From Sporosarcina luteola (GTDB lineage: Bacteria; Bacillota; Bacilli; Bacillales_A; Planococcaceae), in assembly GCF_023715535.1 (NCBI RefSeq), contig NZ_JAMBOI010000002.1, positions 1 through 64,000 of the forward strand: a DNA stretch of 64,000 bases, read 5' to 3'. Below the pieces are notes generated by a model. It was not told the origin of the DNA. It did no database searches and saw only the letters and a program-made list of their open reading frames with translations. Positions 59,796 to 64,000 of the stretch are shown one piece after another. Every line of letters starts with the position of its first letter. Positions within the stretch are counted from its first letter, which is position 1. Made by a program: the position numbers and the translations under genes.

Positions 59796-60659
59796 ATGGA
59801 TCCATTTATTGCAAATGAAAGGTCAGTTCGGCATGGCAGAGATTACGAAAGGAAATATACAGATTTAATACAGGAAGGGGGCTATATTTCCCCTATCCCA
59901 AATCTATGGGAGGATATTCTAGTTGGCGTCGTATTGAAGAAGCCTGTACTTTTAAAAGGCCCATCCGGCTCCGGTAAGACAAAGCTAGCACAGAGCGTTT
60001 CTCATTTTTTCAATCAGCCGATGCATAGTGTGAACTGCTCTGTGGACTTGGACGCTGAATCTCTTTTAGGTTTCAAGACGATTAATGTGAGCAGTGGGCA
60101 ATCCATCATCGAATTTGTTGAGGGCCCGGTTGTTCAGGCGATGAAAGAGGGGCATATCCTCTATATAGATGAAATTAATATGGCGAAACCGGAGACCCTC
60201 CCCATTTTACACAGCGTCCTTGACCATAGGCGAATGCTTACAAATCCTTTTACAAGTGAAGTCATTCATGCTCATCCTGATTTTACTGTAATTGCTGCTA
60301 TAAACGAAGGATACGTCGGAACTTCACCAATGAACGAGGCGCTGAAAAACCGATTCATTTCATTTTCAATCCCTTATTTGACGGGGGAACAATTACGGGA
60401 AATCATTCAGGATCTTTATCCTCAAGCAGATGCATTTTTAGTCGATACGATGATGAACATCAATGAAGATCTTAGAAAGCAAGTGGTCAATGGTTTATTG
60501 TCTGAGGAAGCTGCTTCAGTCAGGAGTTTATTGGATGCAATAGCGCTGGCGGAGCACATACCGGTAAGACGCGCCATCGGGTACGCCATTGCGGAAAAAC
60601 TGGAAGACAGGATGGATAGGGATCTCGTCATGGAATTAGTGGAAACATGGGTGAAGTGA
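59796..60659 (+). CDS. yojN: MoxR/NorQ-type AAA ATPase (YojN-like)
   Basis: A 287-residue AAA+ protein: Walker A GPSGSGKT (55-62), Walker B ILYIDEINMAKPE (121-133), sensor-1 VIAAINEGYVGTSPMNEAL and the arginine-finger part KNRFISFSIPYL. It belongs to the CbbQ/NirQ/NorQ/GvpN branch, ATPases that work with a VWA-domain partner to insert metals or remodel enzymes. The partner follows ten bases downstream. AGGAGGATGAG gives the start. The order odhB-yojN-yojO is shared with B. subtilis. The enzyme served is not known; a link to 2-oxoglutarate dehydrogenase is only suggested by position. Confidence 0.88.
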   Translation: MDPFIANERSVRHGRDYERKYTDLIQEGGYISPIPNLWEDILVGVVLKKPVLLKGPSGSGKTKLAQSVSHFFNQPMHSVNCSVDLDAESLLGFKTINVSSGQSIIEFVEGPVVQAMKEGHILYIDEINMAKPETLPILHSVLDHRRMLTNPFTSEVIHAHPDFTVIAAINEGYVGTSPMNEALKNRFISFSIPYLTGEQLREIIQDLYPQADAFLVDTMMNINEDLRKQVVNGLLSEEAASVRSLLDAIALAEHIPVRRAIGYAIAEKLEDRMDRDLVMELVETWVK

Positions 60660-60669
60660 GGCGGAAACA

Positions 60670-62562
60670 ATGGTCAAAATAAATCGGTTCATACAATTCA
60701 ATGATGAAATGATTGATGCGAATTTGCTATTGCTTTACGAAAGGTTAGGGCGAGCGCTTGCGGATGCGGAATTCCTTGAATTGACAGAGCGTAAACTATT
60801 CGAATTCCAGCCGAAGGAAGGTACCATTTCAATTAGTGTGTTTTGGAGGCATCGTGCCGAAGAAGTGACGCATGCCGGCCGGTTATCAGATATTTATTTA
60901 TTGACAGCGGGTTTTTGGAAGCATTTTTCCGTTTCAGATTGGATCCGTTTCAGAAATAAGTACAAAAGCCACCCATTACGGAAGCTTGCTGAAGAGTTGC
61001 TGCTCATGTTGGAAGAATTCAGGCTGATGGATGTCGTTGAAAAGAAGAGACCGGGAACGTCCAAGGCATTTTCAATCAGACGGCAACTTATGCTAAACTT
61101 CCACAAGGATCGGCTCCTATCCAATACCAATAAGGCGTTCTTGGCTGATGCTTTACTGAATCAGCTGTACATCACATTGCATGAAGGGTTGTTGACCGAA
61201 TCGCAGGTAGATGGGAATTTGCCGATCAGCCAGATTATGATGATTGCAATGTATGCAACAGACGCGAAATCAACTGAAGAAGTGTCCAAATTGGCAGAGC
61301 GTATCATCTTCATGGTCGAGGAAATCATCGAAAATGACCTTATTCATCAATATTATGTTGTCGGAGACGCCATCTCGGAAGAGACAGCCGTATTTCATTA
61401 TCACGAAGGAATGACGGATGCAGAACAAGGGGAACTGGAACCGAAGGAAACGATTGAGGAAATCTTCCGTACGTGGCATCGTGAAAGTGAGAGCGAATCG
61501 GGCGTTCACCTTGAATACGAGCTGGAGCATGGCCGAGCGGGCAGGGGGGAAGGCGAAAACTCGACCGAAGGCAATGAAAATGCCGATGTCCAAGAAACAG
61601 GAACTGGACACTCAGAGGGAAATGAAAGCAGCAAATGGTCTGATGAAGAACGGAGCGGTTCTAGGAAGAAGTCAAAGCGGAAAACTGCAGGTCATGACTT
61701 CGGCAAGGAGCACATCAATGTCGTATATGAAGAGCAGGCAGTTCAAGCAGTGCGCGATGATGCGAATCTGACTAAGCTGCTAACATGGCGCGAAGAGCAA
61801 AAACCGCACGTCCGTTCATTTGCAGAGGAAATGAGAAAGCGGATCGAGTTGAAAGCGGATGCAAAAAGGAACCGGTTGATGAAGGGCAGGTTGTCGACGA
61901 AATTGACGACGTTGCTAGTGGATGAACGCCCTCGTCCTTTTTATCGGAAAAACGTTCCTTCGGAAAATCTGGACGCGGTATTCGGTTTGCTAGTAGATGG
62001 CTCTGCATCAATGATGGATAAGTTGGATGAAACGAAGAAAGCTGTTTTGCTATTCCACGATGTATTAAGGGAGCTATCCGTCCAACATGAAATATCCTCC
62101 TATTACGAAGATGCCAACTATGCTTCGAAGGATGTTCAGCCTAATGTGTTTGGAATGATGCATACATTTGAAGATAAGTGGAAAGATGACGGATTGACTA
62201 TTCTCTCATTTGAGACGAATGAGGATAATCGGGACGGTTTTGCGATTAGATGGATGACGCGCAGGTTGCTAGGAATACCGGAGAAGCATAAATTCCTTCT
62301 CGTATTTTCGGACGGTGAGCCATCTGCCTTTGGTTATGATCGGAATGGAATTCTGGATACGAGGGAATCTGTATTGGAGGCAGAGAAAATGGGGGTCTCT
62401 GTCATCCATTTGTTCTTAGCATCAGAGGAGCCGACAGATGATCAGCGTGCACTGTTCTCAATGATGTTCGGAAGTAAATCGGCAGCATCGCAATCTGTTG
62501 ACCATTTTACGGACCAGACATTGAGAATTTTAAGGAAACTGTTAGCAATTGTAGTGGGTTGA
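60670..62562 (+). CDS. yojO: VWA-domain protein (NorD/CobT-like, YojO-like)
   Basis: A 630-residue product. The first 250 residues are helical. A low-complexity acidic stretch (about 260-340, rich in Glu, Gly, Ser and Asn) follows. The C-terminal 200 residues form a von Willebrand factor A domain with the MIDAS motif DGSAS (D442) in AVFGLLVDGSASMMDKLDETKKAVLLFHDVLREL and a later FSDGEPSAFG. This layout is that of NorD/CobT partners of MoxR ATPases. It starts ten bases after yojN with a GTGAGGCGG site. A terminator follows. Confidence 0.88.
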   Translation: MVKINRFIQFNDEMIDANLLLLYERLGRALADAEFLELTERKLFEFQPKEGTISISVFWRHRAEEVTHAGRLSDIYLLTAGFWKHFSVSDWIRFRNKYKSHPLRKLAEELLLMLEEFRLMDVVEKKRPGTSKAFSIRRQLMLNFHKDRLLSNTNKAFLADALLNQLYITLHEGLLTESQVDGNLPISQIMMIAMYATDAKSTEEVSKLAERIIFMVEEIIENDLIHQYYVVGDAISEETAVFHYHEGMTDAEQGELEPKETIEEIFRTWHRESESESGVHLEYELEHGRAGRGEGENSTEGNENADVQETGTGHSEGNESSKWSDEERSGSRKKSKRKTAGHDFGKEHINVVYEEQAVQAVRDDANLTKLLTWREEQKPHVRSFAEEMRKRIELKADAKRNRLMKGRLSTKLTTLLVDERPRPFYRKNVPSENLDAVFGLLVDGSASMMDKLDETKKAVLLFHDVLRELSVQHEISSYYEDANYASKDVQPNVFGMMHTFEDKWKDDGLTILSFETNEDNRDGFAIRWMTRRLLGIPEKHKFLLVFSDGEPSAFGYDRNGILDTRESVLEAEKMGVSVIHLFLASEEPTDDQRALFSMMFGSKSAASQSVDHFTDQTLRILRKLLAIVVG

Positions 62563-62571
62563 GAGAAGGAA

Positions 62572-62596
62572 AAAACCGCCAAGAGGGCGGTTTTTT
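62572..62596. terminator. Bidirectional terminator between yojO and the telA-like gene
   Basis: AAAACCGCC pairs with GGCGGTTTT around a short AAGAG loop, with A and T tracts on the two sides. Confidence 0.9.
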
Positions 62597-62601
62597 GAAT
62601 G

Positions 62602-63804
62602 TTATAGTGGTCGATTTGGGGACTGTGTTTTTTCGTGTACGGCAAGGAGGCGTTGTTTTAATTCTTCTTCCATACGGGCAATTTCCACTTCTGCCTGCTT
62701 TCGCTTCGCACGCCCATCCGCTTGGATGACTAGCGTTTCTTCGATTGTCTGAATCAAGTTTTCCTGCGTTTTCTTCAATGTGTCGATCTCAATGATGCCG
62801 CGTTCATTTTCTTTCGCAGTTTCAATTGAGTTCACTTTCAACATTTCAGAGTTCTTCAAAAGAAGGTCGTTCGTTGTTTTTGTCACTAGACGCTGGGATT
62901 CTACGGCTTTCCGCTGTCTATTCAATGTTAACGCGATAGCGATCTGGTTCTTCCATAACGGAATGGAAGTCATGATGGAAGATTGGATCTTCTCGGCAAG
63001 CGTCTGATTCGTCTGTTGAATCATCCTGATTTGCGGAGCGCTTTGAATCGTAATCTGTCTTGAAAGCTGTAGATCGTACAGTCGTTTTTCCAACCGATCT
63101 AGGAATTGACCCATGTCGTTCACTTCTTGGAACGCCATTTGGTCATTCGAAAGTTCAGCTTTCCTTTGCATTTCAGGAATAATGACGTTTGCAATTTCGT
63201 CTCGTTTCAGTTCTGCCGCAGCAATATAGACATTCAATGCCTGGAAGTATGTCTTGTTTTGTTCGTAAAGGCTGTCAAGCATTTGGACATCCTCAAGCAG
63301 GCCCCGTTTGGAATGCTCTAATTGGACACCGATGCGATCGATTTGTGTGCTCAGCTTCTGATACTTTGTCATCATTTCCTGGATTGATCGAGTAGCTTTG
63401 CTGAACAGGCGGCTCAGTCCGGTTTTTTTCTTTTCGGACAGGTCCTCGGGATCAATTTCCGACAACTTGCCCATTAAATCGCTTAATACATCTCCAACAG
63501 GACCAATATCCTTGCTTTGTACGTGGTCCAACATTTTATGGGAGAAACGTGATAATTCATTTTGTGCATTTGCACCATAAGTGATAATCGCTTCATAATT
63601 ACCTACAGGTATCTGTTCGGCTAGTTGTCTCGCTTTTTCCTGTTCTTCGGGTGTCAGGCGATCCATCAGTTTTACAGCCACTTGGCCCTTCGTTTGCTCC
63701 GTCTGCATTTCTTTCGGTAAAAGCGGTTCATTCATAGTAAATGGATTGTCCAAAAGGTCATCCATTGTTTTTACCTCAGAATTCGTCACGTTATTTTCTG
63801 TCAT
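62602..63804 (-). CDS. TelA-family toxic anion resistance protein (YceH-like)
   Basis: A 400-residue, mostly helical cytoplasmic protein. RLTPEEQEKARQLAEQIPVGNYEAIITYGANAQNELSRFSHKMLDHV is the family opening. It is followed by KTGLSRLFSKATRSIQEMMTKYQKL, MLDSLYEQNKTYFQALNVYIAAAE and the long C-terminal coiled coils. Relatives include KlaA/TelA of plasmids (tellurite) and B. subtilis YceH. The molecular activity is unknown. It overlaps the upstream xpaC-like gene by 14 bases, giving a two-gene operon. Confidence 0.88.
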   Translation of the reverse strand: MTENNVTNSEVKTMDDLLDNPFTMNEPLLPKEMQTEQTKGQVAVKLMDRLTPEEQEKARQLAEQIPVGNYEAIITYGANAQNELSRFSHKMLDHVQSKDIGPVGDVLSDLMGKLSEIDPEDLSEKKKTGLSRLFSKATRSIQEMMTKYQKLSTQIDRIGVQLEHSKRGLLEDVQMLDSLYEQNKTYFQALNVYIAAAELKRDEIANVIIPEMQRKAELSNDQMAFQEVNDMGQFLDRLEKRLYDLQLSRQITIQSAPQIRMIQQTNQTLAEKIQSSIMTSIPLWKNQIAIALTLNRQRKAVESQRLVTKTTNDLLLKNSEMLKVNSIETAKENERGIIEIDTLKKTQENLIQTIEETLVIQADGRAKRKQAEVEIARMEEELKQRLLAVHEKTQSPNRPL

Positions 63805-64000
63805 TACGCATTTCTCCTTTCATCTCAAGCAACGGTTTGTTCTTTTTCATCGTCACATCCACGTAGTCCAGTTCAAGTTGCAACTGTTCAATGTCTGTTG
63901 CCAAGGCGCCTCGTAAATCCTGCTCCAATTGTTTATTCACTTCTGTAAGTGTTTCTCTTGTATGTTGGAGGGCAACCCTGATTTCCTGGTCATTCAATGG
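63791..64000 (-). CDS. XpaC-like protein, C-terminal part (continues beyond the window)
   Basis: The frame is open to the window edge and encodes the last 70 residues. These have coiled-coil character: NDQEIRVALQHTRETLTEVNKQL, then LEQDLRGALATDIEQLQLELDYVDV. This matches the C-terminus of the XpaC (5-bromo-4-chloroindolyl phosphate hydrolysis) family, which is commonly encoded before telA/yceH. A TTG at 63997 could be read as a start, but relatives have about 200 residues, so the gene is more likely cut by the window. The function of the pair is unknown. Confidence 0.6.
   Translation of the reverse strand, partial: PLNDQEIRVALQHTRETLTEVNKQLEQDLRGALATDIEQLQLELDYVDVTMKKNKPLLEMKGEMRNDRK

Noticed and set aside
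61418..61771. 117-codon plus-strand ORF
   Set aside because: An alternative frame inside the low-complexity region of yojO.
1..64000. Defence island or complete mobile element
   Set aside because: I looked for restriction, CRISPR-Cas, retron, abortive infection and integrase genes. Only the HD phosphohydrolase and the tiny peptide could be argued, and neither has supporting partners.

Overview
The window looks like a chromosomal segment from a low-GC, endospore-forming Gram-positive bacterium of the Bacillales, most likely Planococcaceae (Sporosarcina or a close relative). The supporting signs are strong AGGAGG-type ribosome binding sites with frequent GTG/TTG starts, a complete GerA-type germinant receptor operon, sigma-B-type promoters, and gene neighbourhoods shared with Bacillus subtilis (brxA-ypiP-ypjP, thyA-dfrA-yplQ-degV-ypmR-ypmS, msrA-msrB-yozE-deoD, odhA-odhB-yojN-yojO). 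The genus is inferred from gene order and protein resemblance; no 16S gene is present.

Positions 1 to about 9.7 kb form an AT-rich accessory zone. It holds a cut GNAT acetyltransferase, a truncated IS110-family element with a structured left end, five copies or half-copies of a dispersed repeat, an XRE/TPR regulator beside an MFS exporter, an HD phosphohydrolase, and a badly decayed prophage remnant of about 2 kb. The remnant contains a frameshifted recU, a terminase small subunit fragment, a phage HTH fragment and a tiny hydrophobic peptide gene. The zone ends with an ECF sigma factor and its probable membrane anti-sigma factor (DUF4652), preceded by a good ECF-type promoter. Several small genes here carry single in-frame stops.

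From 9.7 to 32.6 kb the genes are intact and mostly metabolic: a polar amino-acid ABC transporter; a DUF420 membrane protein; a YflT-type general stress protein diverging from a DUF421 membrane protein, each with a sigma-B-like promoter; a purine-type permease; gabD; dacC; ilvA; a diacylglycerol kinase-like enzyme; an amidase; proline dehydrogenase; a DUF1646 transporter; a POT peptide transporter; an ABC-F ATPase; and a CvfC / bacilliredoxin / YpiP / YpjP block.

From 32.6 to 38.9 kb an apparently inserted block separates ypjP from thyA. It opens with two inverted copies of a roughly 200 bp repeat with GTTGAT/ATCAAC ends. It carries an ssuACB alkanesulfonate transporter without a monooxygenase, a shortened YitT protein, an MFS exporter and a YqhV-like protein.

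From 38.9 to 64.0 kb is conserved core: folate/thymidylate synthesis (thyA-dfrA), hemolysin III-like protein, DegV, YpmR/YpmS, methionine sulfoxide repair (msrA-msrB), yozE, deoD, a CtpA protease, a CobW GTPase, a secreted CAP-domain protein, the gerA-type operon, a MATE exporter, a MurG paralogue, odhAB, a DUF6501 protein, a MoxR/VWA pair (yojN-yojO), and a telA-xpaC-like pair cut by the window end. I saw no rRNA, tRNA, CRISPR array or obvious defence island. The best candidates for something new are small: the 27-aa peptide in the prophage remnant, the IS110 left-end RNA remnant, the nested repeats at 32.7-33.4 kb, and the regulatory sites described below.
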